Assembly (NCBI RefSeq): GCF_017854565.1
Contig: NZ_JAFMHJ010000007.1
Span: 1 to 64,000 of the forward strand
Source of the DNA: Yoonia sp.
GTDB taxonomy: Bacteria; Pseudomonadota; Alphaproteobacteria; Rhodobacterales; Rhodobacteraceae
Direction: 5' to 3'
Length of the DNA: 64,000 bases
Position numbers and translations under genes: made by a program. The notes under the pieces are model-generated. The model made no database searches. It saw only the letters and a list, made by a program, of their open reading frames with translations, and had not been told where the DNA came from. This document shows positions 17,457-25,414 of this stretch, piece after piece; position 1 is the stretch's first letter; each line of letters opens with the position of its first letter.

Positions 17457-18754
17457 TCGACGGGTAGGCCGCTGGGAACAGTGTCGGGGCGGCCCATGGG
17501 GCGGTCGCGGGCGGTTTCGCCGGTCAGGGCGTGCAGAAACGTGACCAGATCAGCGATTTCTTCGTCTGATAATCGGATCGGCTGGATATCAAGCGCCTGA
17601 ACCTGCCGCGCCATTTCGCGGGTGTCTGCCCGGATCGCAAAATCACTGGCCGCGAGCCATGGAATGTCGGGCAATGCGACCATGCGGGGCTGCCATGCCG
17701 CGCGCGACCCGACCGGATCGCCGTGGTGGCGGATCATGCGTTGCAGCGTGGCAAAGGCGCCGTTGTGCCCATAAGGCGCGGTGAGCGCAACATTGCGCAG
17801 TGATGGGGTCCGAAACCGGTAAGCATCTGATAACAAGTTTGTTTTCACCATCCGCCCGACGTCACGCGGCAACGGATCAAAGGCGCGCGTGCGTCCCGGC
17901 CCAAAGGCTGGCAAGCCAAGCGCATGAAACGCCTGATCCGTGAACAGTGGTCCTGCGTGGCATGATGCGCAGCGATTGTTAAAGAAAAGTTGACGCCCCC
18001 GTTCGGCGTCTGGCGGCAGCGGGGTGCCGGTCAGCCAGGCGTCATAGGGGCTGTCATGGGATTGCCATTCGCGGGCGATGAACGCGCCAAGGGCGTTGCC
18101 GATTTCAACGATGCTCACATCACCCGGTTTTTCAATGTGATCAAAGGCTTGCACGAACATTTGCCCATATTCCGGGATGATGCGCACGCGTTTGGCGATG
18201 ATCGGCCACGCGGTATCAATGCGGTTGTGAATGGCCCCGGCGATTTCGTTTTCGCGGGGGTTTCCCGCCATCTCAAACTGCGCCACGATCGGAAATAAAG
18301 CCTGCGCGGCCAATAGGTTATCCAAGCCTTGGGGAAGCCATTCTTCGGCGGGGCTGTCAAACCCGTTGCCGTAGATGTCAGAGCGCGACAAGCGACCATC
18401 GTGGAACAGCACACGAACGGAATTATGGCCAAGATTCCAGAGGCTTGGGGCGTTGCGGGGGATGCGTTTGCGCACCCTGTCCGCACCGGTGCCGGGGGTG
18501 CGGTCGGGGCCAACGCCCGCGCCGCCTTCGCCGATGCCAAGCGGCAGGCCGTCGCTGCCGCTATGATCGTGGTGGTGGCACGTGCCGCAGGAGATATTTT
18601 TGTTCCCTGACAGTATCTTATCATAAAATAGCAACTGGCCGATGCGGGCTTGATCCACGTCCGTGGGGATGTAATCATCGGGCAAAATCGGCTGAGCGGT
18701 GGCCAGATTGGCACCGAAAACCAACCAAAGGAGCGCCGTATGTATCGCGTACAC
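17453..18754 (-). CDS. Second MauG-like di-haem cytochrome c peroxidase, exported
   Basis: This is a paralogue of the enzyme at 3838-5157, with haem sites CGTCH and CASCH and the same RTPSLRNVALTAPYGH motif. About 433 residues if translation starts at GTG 18754, which yields a signal peptide (YAIHTALLWLVFGANLATA-Q); no ATG is available in frame near there. That start lies inside the divergent Sel1 gene (start 18740), so the two 5' ends overlap by 15 bp. The frame is open further upstream, but the translation there is Arg/His-rich and antisense to the Sel1 gene, so I reject it. It is a periplasmic oxidase or peroxidase; the partner is unknown. Confidence 0.82.
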   Translation of the reverse strand: MYAIHTALLWLVFGANLATAQPILPDDYIPTDVDQARIGQLLFYDKILSGNKNISCGTCHHHDHSGSDGLPLGIGEGGAGVGPDRTPGTGADRVRKRIPRNAPSLWNLGHNSVRVLFHDGRLSRSDIYGNGFDSPAEEWLPQGLDNLLAAQALFPIVAQFEMAGNPRENEIAGAIHNRIDTAWPIIAKRVRIIPEYGQMFVQAFDHIEKPGDVSIVEIGNALGAFIAREWQSHDSPYDAWLTGTPLPPDAERGRQLFFNNRCASCHAGPLFTDQAFHALGLPAFGPGRTRAFDPLPRDVGRMVKTNLLSDAYRFRTPSLRNVALTAPYGHNGAFATLQRMIRHHGDPVGSRAAWQPRMVALPDIPWLAASDFAIRADTREMARQVQALDIQPIRLSDEEIADLVTFLHALTGETARDRPMGRPDTVPSGLPVD

Positions 18755-19240
18755 AAGGCGTACATGGACTGTACGTACACGTGTCTGGCTTTGCTGTTCT
18801 GGGTGCTGCCCGCGCAGGCCGATATGGAACACGCGCGCAATCTGATGGAGGCGGGCCAATTTGCCGAGGCCCGCGCCGCGTTCGAGGTTTACGCCCGGTC
18901 GGGCAACGCCGATGCCGAGGAACTGATCGGCGTGATGTACGCCATGGGTCTGGGCGTCGCGCGCGACGACGAACGGGCGTTCGACTGGTATCTGCGGGCG
19001 TCGATGAAAGGGCATCCTGGGGCGCAATCCGGGCTTGGCTGGTATTATGAGGTCGGGCGCGGGCTGCCCGCGCCGGATATGGTCAGAGCGTACCTGTGGT
19101 ATGCGCTGTCAGCAATAGGCGGGGACCCCGATGCGGTCGACAGTCTGGAAGAGATCACGCCACGGCTTACGGCGGATGAGCGGGCGCGGGCCGAGGTGCT
19201 GGTAGATGACTACAAGGTCTGGATGTATCCGTTTCGGTGA
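18740..19240 (+). CDS. Sel1-repeat protein, exported
   Basis: The 166-residue protein has a signal peptide (about 1-27, ending AQA) and two to three Sel1/TPR-like helical repeats: MEAGQFAEARAAFEVYA, then YAMGLGVARDDERAFDWYLRAS and GWYYEVGRGLPAPDMVRAYLWY. Such periplasmic solenoids bind proteins or peptidoglycan partners. ATG 18740 is well supported by AAAGGAG six bases before it. It is divergent from, and overlaps, the peroxidase gene, so the two must share control. Three CGTACA copies occur at 18748, 18759 and about 18774, inside the coding start. Confidence 0.82.
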   Translation: MYRVHKAYMDCTYTCLALLFWVLPAQADMEHARNLMEAGQFAEARAAFEVYARSGNADAEELIGVMYAMGLGVARDDERAFDWYLRASMKGHPGAQSGLGWYYEVGRGLPAPDMVRAYLWYALSAIGGDPDAVDSLEEITPRLTADERARAEVLVDDYKVWMYPFR

Positions 19241-19284
19241 AGGGTGACATGCGATAAAAGTGATTGCGCTATTCACCGTGGGGT

Positions 19285-19308
19285 GGCGGGGTGAACCCCG
19301 CCCTACGG
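19285..19308. repeat. REP-like hairpin, copy A
   Basis: GGCGGGG-TGAA-CCCCGCC forms a perfect 7-bp stem, followed by CTACGG. It closely matches copy B at 20467-20490 in the same orientation. Dispersed elements of this look (CGGGGTTCACCCCG with CTACG) are common in Rhodobacteraceae genomes. Confidence 0.6.
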
Positions 19309-19322
19309 GGGCGCTGGATGTG

Positions 19323-19351
19323 AAAGGGCCGTCCAAACGGACGGCCCTTTT
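19323..19351 (-). terminator. Bidirectional terminator between Sel1 gene and dctP
   Basis: AAAGGGCCGTCC-AAAC-GGACGGCCCTTTT is a perfect 12-bp stem with A-run and T-run on its two sides, so it can stop transcripts from both convergent genes. It sits 24 bases past the dctP stop. Confidence 0.85.
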
Positions 19352-19374
19352 GCGTGTCGATACAAGTGCGACGT

Positions 19375-20439
19375 TTAGTTCAGGTCGCTTTCGTAGGCGG
19401 CGTCGAGGTCGGCTTCGGCTTTGGCTACGGCTGTGACAAGCGCGTCGAGGATTTGGTCGCCGCCGTCGACGTTGGCGCGGAACCAGTCCTGCACGGGCAG
19501 GGAGGCCGCGGCGAAGGCGGCTTTTTCATCGGGTGACGGCACGTAGAGGTCGCCGCCGCCTGCGACGAAGGCCTCGTAGGCTTCGATGGATTTACGCTTG
19601 GGTGACGCAAAGGTCGCCTGTTGCAACTGGCTGAAGCCATCGACGACGACGCGGCGCAGGTCGGTTGGCATGGCCATGAAGCTTGCGTTGCTCATCCACC
19701 AAAGCGCACCCATGTAGGCGTGCCCGTCGAGCGTGAGGTATTGCAGGCCCGCGTCTGGGAATCTCATGCCCATGATGTCGGTGATGCCATTCTTTGAGCC
19801 TTCGACAACGCCGGTCTGGAGGGATGTGAACAGTTCGGGCCATGGGATCGGTGTGGGCGATGCACCCATTGCGCGGACCAGTTCCTGTGGCAGGTCTGCG
19901 ACCACGGTGCGGATTTTCAGGCCGTCCAGATCCGAGGGCTGTGTGACCCGGCGCTGTGTGTTGGCAAAGTTGCGCCAGCCGCCGGTGTTGCCGATGGTCA
20001 TCAGGCGGATGGTGTTGTCGGAGGTTTCCAGCGCCATGTCACGCATGGTGCGGGTGAAGTCGCCGGTCAGCACGGCCTCGGCCACCCGGTCATTGGCCAT
20101 CAGGTAGGGCAGGTCGAGAACCTGCACGTAGGGGAAGATGCCCGCAGCACCGCCGGAGGTGGAGATATAGACGTCGATGGAGCCTTCGGCGACGCCTTCG
20201 AGACATTCCGCACCCGTCGCGCAGAGCTGTGTGCCGATGAAGAGTTCCACAGCGATGCGGCCGTTGGAGGCAGCTTCGACGTAGTTCTTGAACACGACAA
20301 GACCGTCGTAATCTTCGTCATTTTCATTCGAATTGGCGGTGGCGCGGATGGTATATTCCGTATGCCCGGCCGCCCATGTGGCGAGCGGTGTTGCCAGAAG
20401 CGCGGCGGTTGCGGCCACGCGTGTGAAGGTTTTCAGCAT
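19375..20439 (-). CDS. TRAP transporter substrate-binding protein (DctP family)
   Basis: The 354-residue protein has a signal peptide (about 1-24, WAA-G) and a TRAP periplasmic binding fold. LKIRTVVADLPQELVRAMGASPTPIPWPEL carries the conserved Arg of the DctP family that grips the ligand carboxylate, then LQTGVVEGSKNGI. It captures an organic acid in the periplasm for DctQM. It is last in the operon dctQ-dctM-dctP, 45 bases after dctM, and ends at a strong terminator. The ligand cannot be read; the context (LLM oxygenase, aldo/keto reductase) suggests an organic acid or sulfonate that is then oxidised. Confidence 0.9.
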   Translation of the reverse strand: MLKTFTRVAATAALLATPLATWAAGHTEYTIRATANSNENDEDYDGLVVFKNYVEAASNGRIAVELFIGTQLCATGAECLEGVAEGSIDVYISTSGGAAGIFPYVQVLDLPYLMANDRVAEAVLTGDFTRTMRDMALETSDNTIRLMTIGNTGGWRNFANTQRRVTQPSDLDGLKIRTVVADLPQELVRAMGASPTPIPWPELFTSLQTGVVEGSKNGITDIMGMRFPDAGLQYLTLDGHAYMGALWWMSNASFMAMPTDLRRVVVDGFSQLQQATFASPKRKSIEAYEAFVAGGGDLYVPSPDEKAAFAAASLPVQDWFRANVDGGDQILDALVTAVAKAEADLDAAYESDLN

Positions 20440-20466
20440 TTTGTCCTCCCTTGGACGTTGAAAGAT

Positions 20467-20490
20467 GGCCGGGTAAACCCCGACCTACGG
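20467..20490. repeat. REP-like hairpin, copy B, overlapping the dctM stop codon
   Basis: GGCCGGGTAAACCCCGACC followed by CTACGG matches copy A in about 20 of 24 bases, same orientation. The minus-strand TAG that ends dctM (20485-20487) lies inside it, so the element supplies the end of the reading frame. Confidence 0.6.
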
Positions 20491-22047
20491 TGATGGGCTT
20501 ATGCAAGCCGAGAAGCCGATGTCCGGGCCGCAGCCGAGAAAACCGGTAAGATAGGGGACGGTCATCGAAATGGCCGGTATATAGGTGATAAGGAAGATCA
20601 CGACCACCTCGACGGCGAGGAACGGCAGGATCGCGCGGGCGATGGTTTCGACCTTTTCGCCCGAGACTGTACTGGCCACGAAAAGCACCAGCCCCATGGG
20701 CGGCGTGGCAAGGCCGACGGTGAGGTTCACGCTCATGATGATGGCGAAGTGCACGGGGTGGACGCCGAGGTCGACAAAGATCGGGCCAAGGATGGGGCCA
20801 AGGATGATGATCGCGGGGCCTGCATCGAGGAACATGCCGACGATGAACAGCAAGATGTTGATGAGGAACAAAAGAACAAGCGGGTTTTCCGACAGCGACA
20901 GGATATAGTCTGACAGTATTTGCGGCGCATATGACAGGGATACGACGGTTTTGAACGATACCGCAGCGCCAACCAGCAGCAGTACCGCAGAGGTGGCCAG
21001 TGCCGAACGGGTCAGCACATCGGCAAGGTCGCGCAGTTTCATCGACCGCAGCACGAAGAATGACACGATCAGCGCGTAGGCGACGGCGACGGCTGACGCC
21101 TCGGTCGGGGTGAAGACGCCGACAAGGATGCCGCCGAGGATGATGATGGGGGTTTGCAGCGGTGCCACGGCCTTTTTGCAGATCATGCGGAAGTCATGAG
21201 ACACGCGGTCCCGGTAGCCCATCAGCAAGATGTGCGAAACCACCAGCAGGACGGCAAAGACGACCCAGAGGTCGAGGGTGTGGATTTTGTCGCCCGCGTC
21301 GTTGACCGTGGCCAGACCGACGGATGTGGACAGGCCGCCGTAGATCGCCATCAGCAGGCCCGCGACATTGATCCGGATCAGCGCAAAGCTGACCCAATAT
21401 TCAACCGGGGTCATTGTCTGGCCGGTGTGAACGATGCGCTCGGCCTTGGGTAAATCATACCGGTCGGCCATCAGCCGCACCATGATCATCAGCCCGACGC
21501 CCACGAGGATGCCGGGGACAATACCGGCGAGAAACAGTGCCGCGACGCTTTCGCCCATGACGTAGGCGTAGATGATCATGATGCCCGATGGTGGGATGAT
21601 GGGGCCGATGACCGAGCTGGCGGCGGTGATGGCTGCGGCGAATTTACGGGTGTAGCCGTTTTTCTCCATCGCGGGGATCAGGGTGGAGCCAAGCGCGGAG
21701 GTGTCGGCCACGGCGCTGCCCGAGAGGCCCGCGAAGAGGATCGAGCTGAGGATATTCACATGGGCCAACCCGCCGCGCAGGTGGCCCATGAAGGCCTGTG
21801 AAAATTCGACCAAGCGCAGGGTGATCCCGCCCCGGTTCATGATTTCGCCCGCCAGCATGAAGAACGGCAGCGCCATGAGAGGAAAGCTGTCCATGCCGTT
21901 GTAAAGATTGCGATAAAGCCCTGCGACGACGTTGCGGCTATCGCCTTCGAGCATGATCAGCGCGATGGGGGATGCCAGCAGGGCAAAGATCACCGGCAGG
22001 CCGACCATGATCAGGATCAGGAAGATCGGAAGGAACCATAAAAGCAT
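20485..22047 (-). CDS. TRAP transporter large permease (DctM family)
   Basis: The 520-residue membrane protein has 12 or more hydrophobic segments and DctM motifs: GLSGSAVADTSALGSTLIPAM near residue 110 and PIIPPSGIMIIYAYVMGESV near 150, plus NLTVGLATPPMGLVLFV towards the end. It uses the sodium gradient to move the DctP-delivered ligand inwards. It is longer than most DctM (about 430) because of an inserted hydrophobic and polar stretch around residues 215-300. The last ~20 residues (CGPDIGFSACISPSP) look unlike the family and end within a REP-like repeat. Its ATG overlaps the dctQ stop by one base. Confidence 0.9.
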   Translation of the reverse strand: MLLWFLPIFLILIMVGLPVIFALLASPIALIMLEGDSRNVVAGLYRNLYNGMDSFPLMALPFFMLAGEIMNRGGITLRLVEFSQAFMGHLRGGLAHVNILSSILFAGLSGSAVADTSALGSTLIPAMEKNGYTRKFAAAITAASSVIGPIIPPSGIMIIYAYVMGESVAALFLAGIVPGILVGVGLMIMVRLMADRYDLPKAERIVHTGQTMTPVEYWVSFALIRINVAGLLMAIYGGLSTSVGLATVNDAGDKIHTLDLWVVFAVLLVVSHILLMGYRDRVSHDFRMICKKAVAPLQTPIIILGGILVGVFTPTEASAVAVAYALIVSFFVLRSMKLRDLADVLTRSALATSAVLLLVGAAVSFKTVVSLSYAPQILSDYILSLSENPLVLLFLINILLFIVGMFLDAGPAIIILGPILGPIFVDLGVHPVHFAIIMSVNLTVGLATPPMGLVLFVASTVSGEKVETIARAILPFLAVEVVVIFLITYIPAISMTVPYLTGFLGCGPDIGFSACISPSP

Positions 22048-22643
22048 CAGTCGGCCCCCACGATTGTGTCATCACGCTGCTGGGTCAGGCGGTCGCCCTG
22101 GCCCAGCAGCGTGATGATTTGCCGGATCATCAGTTCGATATTCACAAGGATCAGCAAGTTCACCCCGACCCAGAGCGCAGCATATTGATAATTGTTCTGG
22201 AATTTCGCGCCGCATTTGCCGATCTCGATCCCGAAGGGCCACCGCAGCGAGGACGAGCAGCCGCGCCCGGAGAGGGTATCGACGTGGTTGTTCAAGCCGC
22301 GTTCCCACGCGATCACAAGCACCCAGAGTGAAATCGCCAGCAACAAGAGGCTCAGCAGGCCGGACAGGACCCGCGGCAAGGCCCGTTCGACCATGTCAAT
22401 CGCGACGAAGCCCCCCTTGCGGTAGGCCAGCGGTGCCATCAGGCCGGTCATCCACAACATGCCGAAACGCGCGCCTTCCTCGGTCCAGTTGGGGGCGTCG
22501 TTGAGGACGTAGCGGAAGAATACCTGACCAAGGATCAGGCAGACCATGATGGCCAATGCCGTGACCGCGATGGCCCGACCCATGGACAACACAGCAGTGT
22601 TGAACCGTTGCAGCGGCCACAAGAGGCCAAACAGGACCGACAT
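22047..22643 (-). CDS. TRAP transporter small permease (DctQ family)
   Basis: The 198-residue protein has four transmembrane helices and the DctQ core RYVLNDAPNWTEEGARFGMLWMTGLMAPLAYRKGG (conserved N..W.EE.AR). It pairs with DctM. ATG 22643 follows GGGGAGGAG with good spacing; the open frame upstream has no typical start. It probably opens the transport part of the operon after a REP-like element that separates it from the flavin reductase gene. Confidence 0.9.
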   Translation of the reverse strand: MSVLFGLLWPLQRFNTAVLSMGRAIAVTALAIMVCLILGQVFFRYVLNDAPNWTEEGARFGMLWMTGLMAPLAYRKGGFVAIDMVERALPRVLSGLLSLLLLAISLWVLVIAWERGLNNHVDTLSGRGCSSSLRWPFGIEIGKCGAKFQNNYQYAALWVGVNLLILVNIELMIRQIITLLGQGDRLTQQRDDTIVGAD

Positions 22644-22691
22644 GCGGCTCCTCCCCTGTTGTGTATGTTGGGCGTTTTGCCCGTGTCGTAA

Positions 22692-22736
22692 GGGGGCGCT
22701 GCCCCCGTCCCGGATCAAGTCCGGGCCTCCCCCGGG
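22692..22736. repeat. REP-like double hairpin between flavin reductase and dctQ
   Basis: GGGGGC-GCT-GCCCCC (22692-22706) is followed by CCCGGA-TCAAG-TCCGGG (22709-22725) and a CCCCCGGGATATTT tail. This closely resembles a repeat family I know to be abundant in Rhodobacteraceae intergenic regions. Here it can act as a partial terminator or an RNA-end protector between the enzyme and transporter genes. Confidence 0.6.
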
Positions 22737-22760
22737 ATATTTCCCCTTCGGAAGAAGCGG

Positions 22761-23264
22761 TCAGTGTTCTTTGAAGGCGCCGTATCTGCCGCCATGGAAG
22801 ACGAGCGGGTCACCGCCTTTGTGGTGGGCTTTGGTGACGTGGCCGACGACGATGACGTGGTCGCCCGCATCATGGGTGGCTGCGAGATTGCATTCAAAGG
22901 TTGCCAGCGCACCTTCGATGATGGGCATGCCGCAGTGCGACAGGTGCATCGGTACCTTGTTGATCGCGGTTTTGGAGCCGATGATCGCGGTGCAGATATC
23001 GCGCTGGTCGGCGGCAAGAATATGCACGGCAAAGCGCCGCGAACCGGCGAAATGTTCGAACCGTTTGGATGATTTGGCCGGTGACCACAGCACCATCGGC
23101 GGATCGAGCGAGACGCTGGCGAAGCTGTTGGCGACGATGGCAACGGGCCCTTCGGCGCTGTCGGTCGTGATGACGGTGACGCCGGTCACAAAGCTGCCAA
23201 GGGCGCTACGGAAGCTGTCGGCGTCGGAGCTGGGGTCGAATGTTGCGGATGTGATTGTGTCCAT
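22761..23264 (-). CDS. Flavin reductase family protein (FMN partner of an oxygenase)
   Basis: The 167-residue protein has the flavin reductase-like domain: SALGSFVTGVTVITTD, VANSFASVSLDPPMVLWSPAKSS (FMN contact) and the C-terminal LVFHGGRYGAF motif. It reduces FMN with NAD(P)H and passes it to a monooxygenase. Start and stop are fused with the aldo/keto reductase gene (TGATGG), and the LLM oxygenase is two genes upstream, so this is very likely the reductase half of a two-component monooxygenase. Confidence 0.9.
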   Translation of the reverse strand: MDTITSATFDPSSDADSFRSALGSFVTGVTVITTDSAEGPVAIVANSFASVSLDPPMVLWSPAKSSKRFEHFAGSRRFAVHILAADQRDICTAIIGSKTAINKVPMHLSHCGMPIIEGALATFECNLAATHDAGDHVIVVGHVTKAHHKGGDPLVFHGGRYGAFKEH

Positions 23265-24154
23265 CAAGGGACCTCTTTTCCCAGAGCGGCGGTGTAGAGT
23301 TCATACCACGTTTGCCGGTCCATGTTGACTTTCAAAGCGTCGGATAACGCATTGATTCGGTTTAGGTTGTTGGTTCCCATGACCGGCATGATGCGGCTTG
23401 GGTGGGCCAACAGCCATGCCACGGCAACGGCGCTTGCGTCAACGTCATTTTCACGCGCGACTTTGGCCAAAGCGTCCTGTACGGCGCCTGTGCCGGTCAT
23501 CATGCTGCCGCCGCCCAGAGGCGACCATGCCATGATCGGGGTGTCGCGTTCCTGCAGGTAGGCGACGTCGCCGTTGGTAAACCCTGCGTGTGCGGTCAGG
23601 GACAGTTCGATCTGGTTGGTGATCAGCGGGGTTTGCATCCCCGATTGCAGCAGTGTCCAGTCGTACTGTTTGAAATTGGACACGCCGACGCTGCGGACCT
23701 TGCCTGATGCAACAAGGTCGTCCAGTACGGCGCCGGTTTCGTGGTGGTCCATCAGCGGGTCGGGGCGGTGGATCAGCAGCGTGTCGATTTTGTCGATGCC
23801 CATCAGGCGCAGTGAATGGTCAACCGAGGCTGTGATATGCGCCCGGCTGGTGTCATAGTATTTCACCCGCGCATTCGCATACCGCCCGGCGGGCGCGATG
23901 ATGTCGCATTTGGTGACTATTTCGATCTTGTCTTTGAGGTGCGGGGCGGCAGCCAGCGCTTTGCCCAGAATTTCCTCGGCCGCATAGCCGCCGTAGATGT
24001 CGGCCTGATCCATGGTGGTGATCCCTTGGGCCAGACAGGCGTCGATCTTGGCCTGAACATGGGCAGGGCTGGTGTCGGTGTCGTCGCCAAGCCGCCACAT
24101 GCCATAGACGATGGAGCTAAACGAGAGGTCTTGGGTGATTCCAATGCGGTTCAA
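23264..24154 (-). CDS. Aldo/keto reductase (YdhF-like)
   Basis: The 296-residue TIM-barrel oxidoreductase uses NADPH. DQADIYGGYAAEEILGKAL carries the catalytic Tyr and the Asp; IVTKCDI holds the Lys; IDTLLIHRPDPLM holds the His; SVGVSNFKQYDW and MPVMGTNN complete the family pattern. Translation starts at TTG 24154, overlapping the TGA of the LLM gene (TTGA); the upstream open frame has no sensible start. It likely reduces or oxidises a carbonyl product of the oxygenase. The link is contextual. Confidence 0.87.
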   Translation of the reverse strand: MNRIGITQDLSFSSIVYGMWRLGDDTDTSPAHVQAKIDACLAQGITTMDQADIYGGYAAEEILGKALAAAPHLKDKIEIVTKCDIIAPAGRYANARVKYYDTSRAHITASVDHSLRLMGIDKIDTLLIHRPDPLMDHHETGAVLDDLVASGKVRSVGVSNFKQYDWTLLQSGMQTPLITNQIELSLTAHAGFTNGDVAYLQERDTPIMAWSPLGGGSMMTGTGAVQDALAKVARENDVDASAVAVAWLLAHPSRIMPVMGTNNLNRINALSDALKVNMDRQTWYELYTAALGKEVP

Positions 24155-25308
24155 CGGCGTGGTCCTGTGCCCAAAGGCGTGGCTGGTGTTTCGGTTGGGA
24201 CTCGCCCGTATGCCTGGGGCAGCGAGCAGGTTTTCAAATGTGGCATGACGCGGCTGCCAAAGTGTCTGGCTTCGTCGATATGGGGGTAGCCTGAAAAGAT
24301 GAAAGCACGGATGCCCATCTTTTGGTAGCCTTCGATTTTGGTCATGATTTGATCGGTGGAGCCGACGAGTGCGGCCCCGCAGCCGGACCGGGCGCGCCCG
24401 ACGCCGGTCCACAAGCCAGGTTCGACGTAGCCGAATTTATCGGCCAATGCGCGGGCTTTGGCCTGATGGGCGACGCCAAGCGAAATGCTGTCGTGTGCGC
24501 GGTCGCGGATCAGTTTGCCATATTCATCGTCCAGTTTGGAAGCGATGTAGTCGGCATATTCCTTCGCCTCGGTTTCAGTGTCGCGCACGATCATATGAAC
24601 GCGCAACCCGTAGTCCAGCGTGCGGTTGTGCGCAGCCGCGCGGGCGTGCACATCCTTCATCCGCTGGGCAAGCTGGTCGGTGGTTTCGGGCCACATCAGG
24701 TAGACATCACATTGCGCGCCGCACAGTTCGAGCGCATCGGGCGAGTAGCCGCCGAAATACAGCAGGGGGCCGCCGTTTTGTTGGTAGGGCCTTGCGGGGT
24801 CTGTGGGGACATTCGCGAATTGGTAGATATCGCCATCGTGGTCGATGGCGTCGCGGGTCCAGGCCTGCCGCAGGATTTGCACGACTTCGTGGCTGCGTTG
24901 GTAGCGGTATTTGCTGTCTGCGACTTCGCCGGGGAAATCGCTGCTGATCACGTTCAGGGTCAGGCGCCCTTTGAGCATGTGATCGAGGGTTGCCACGGTA
25001 CGGGCCAGCATGATCGGGTGCATTTCACCGCAGCGGATCGCGGCGAGAAAGTTGATGTTTTCGGTCAGCGGCGCCATGCCTGCGACGAACGACAGCGTGT
25101 CTTGGCCGACCTGATAGGATGAGGGCGCGAGGATATTGCGAAAACCCTGCTTTTCGGCCTCAAGCGCGATGTCGCGGCAGTGGTCCCATGATGATCGCAG
25201 ATCCCCGTCGGGCACGCCAAGGAACTGGTAGTCGTCGGAGCAAAGGGCCGAGAACCAGCTGACTTCGGCTGCATCCAGATCGGCACTGGTGACGGGCACG
25301 ATGGACAT
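24151..25308 (-). CDS. LLM-class FMNH2-dependent monooxygenase (SsuD-like)
   Basis: The 385-residue protein is a bacterial-luciferase-like TIM barrel of the alkanesulfonate monooxygenase group (AAIRCGEMHPIMLARTVATLDHMLKGRLTLNVISSDFPGE is the characteristic central stretch, and VGSTDQIMTKIEGYQKMGIRAFIFSGYPHIDE the C-terminal one). It would use FMNH2 from the reductase two genes on to oxidise a sulfonate or other small organic compound. The start at 25308 follows AAGGGGGGAG. It heads the operon and is divergent from a GntR regulator. The substrate is unknown; a carboxylated compound fits the TRAP transporter better than a simple alkanesulfonate. Confidence 0.87.
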   Translation of the reverse strand: MSIVPVTSADLDAAEVSWFSALCSDDYQFLGVPDGDLRSSWDHCRDIALEAEKQGFRNILAPSSYQVGQDTLSFVAGMAPLTENINFLAAIRCGEMHPIMLARTVATLDHMLKGRLTLNVISSDFPGEVADSKYRYQRSHEVVQILRQAWTRDAIDHDGDIYQFANVPTDPARPYQQNGGPLLYFGGYSPDALELCGAQCDVYLMWPETTDQLAQRMKDVHARAAAHNRTLDYGLRVHMIVRDTETEAKEYADYIASKLDDEYGKLIRDRAHDSISLGVAHQAKARALADKFGYVEPGLWTGVGRARSGCGAALVGSTDQIMTKIEGYQKMGIRAFIFSGYPHIDEARHFGSRVMPHLKTCSLPQAYGRVPTETPATPLGTGPRR

Positions 25309-25414
25309 TGATTCTGCTCCCCCCTTGGTCGTCGTTTCCACTTGCCTAGCATGGTAAGTTATGTGCAACAATAGTGTATCAATTTTCATGCGCAAGCCGG
25401 AGGAGGGGCGTGCC

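Noticed and set aside
18755-19027. N-terminal extension of the second peroxidase up to 19027
   Set aside because: It would be antisense to the Sel1-repeat gene, is Arg/His-rich and would hide the signal peptide.
25309-25414. Operator for the GntR/HutC regulator in the LLM divergent gap
   Set aside because: No convincing palindrome fitting HutC-type sites could be found by eye.
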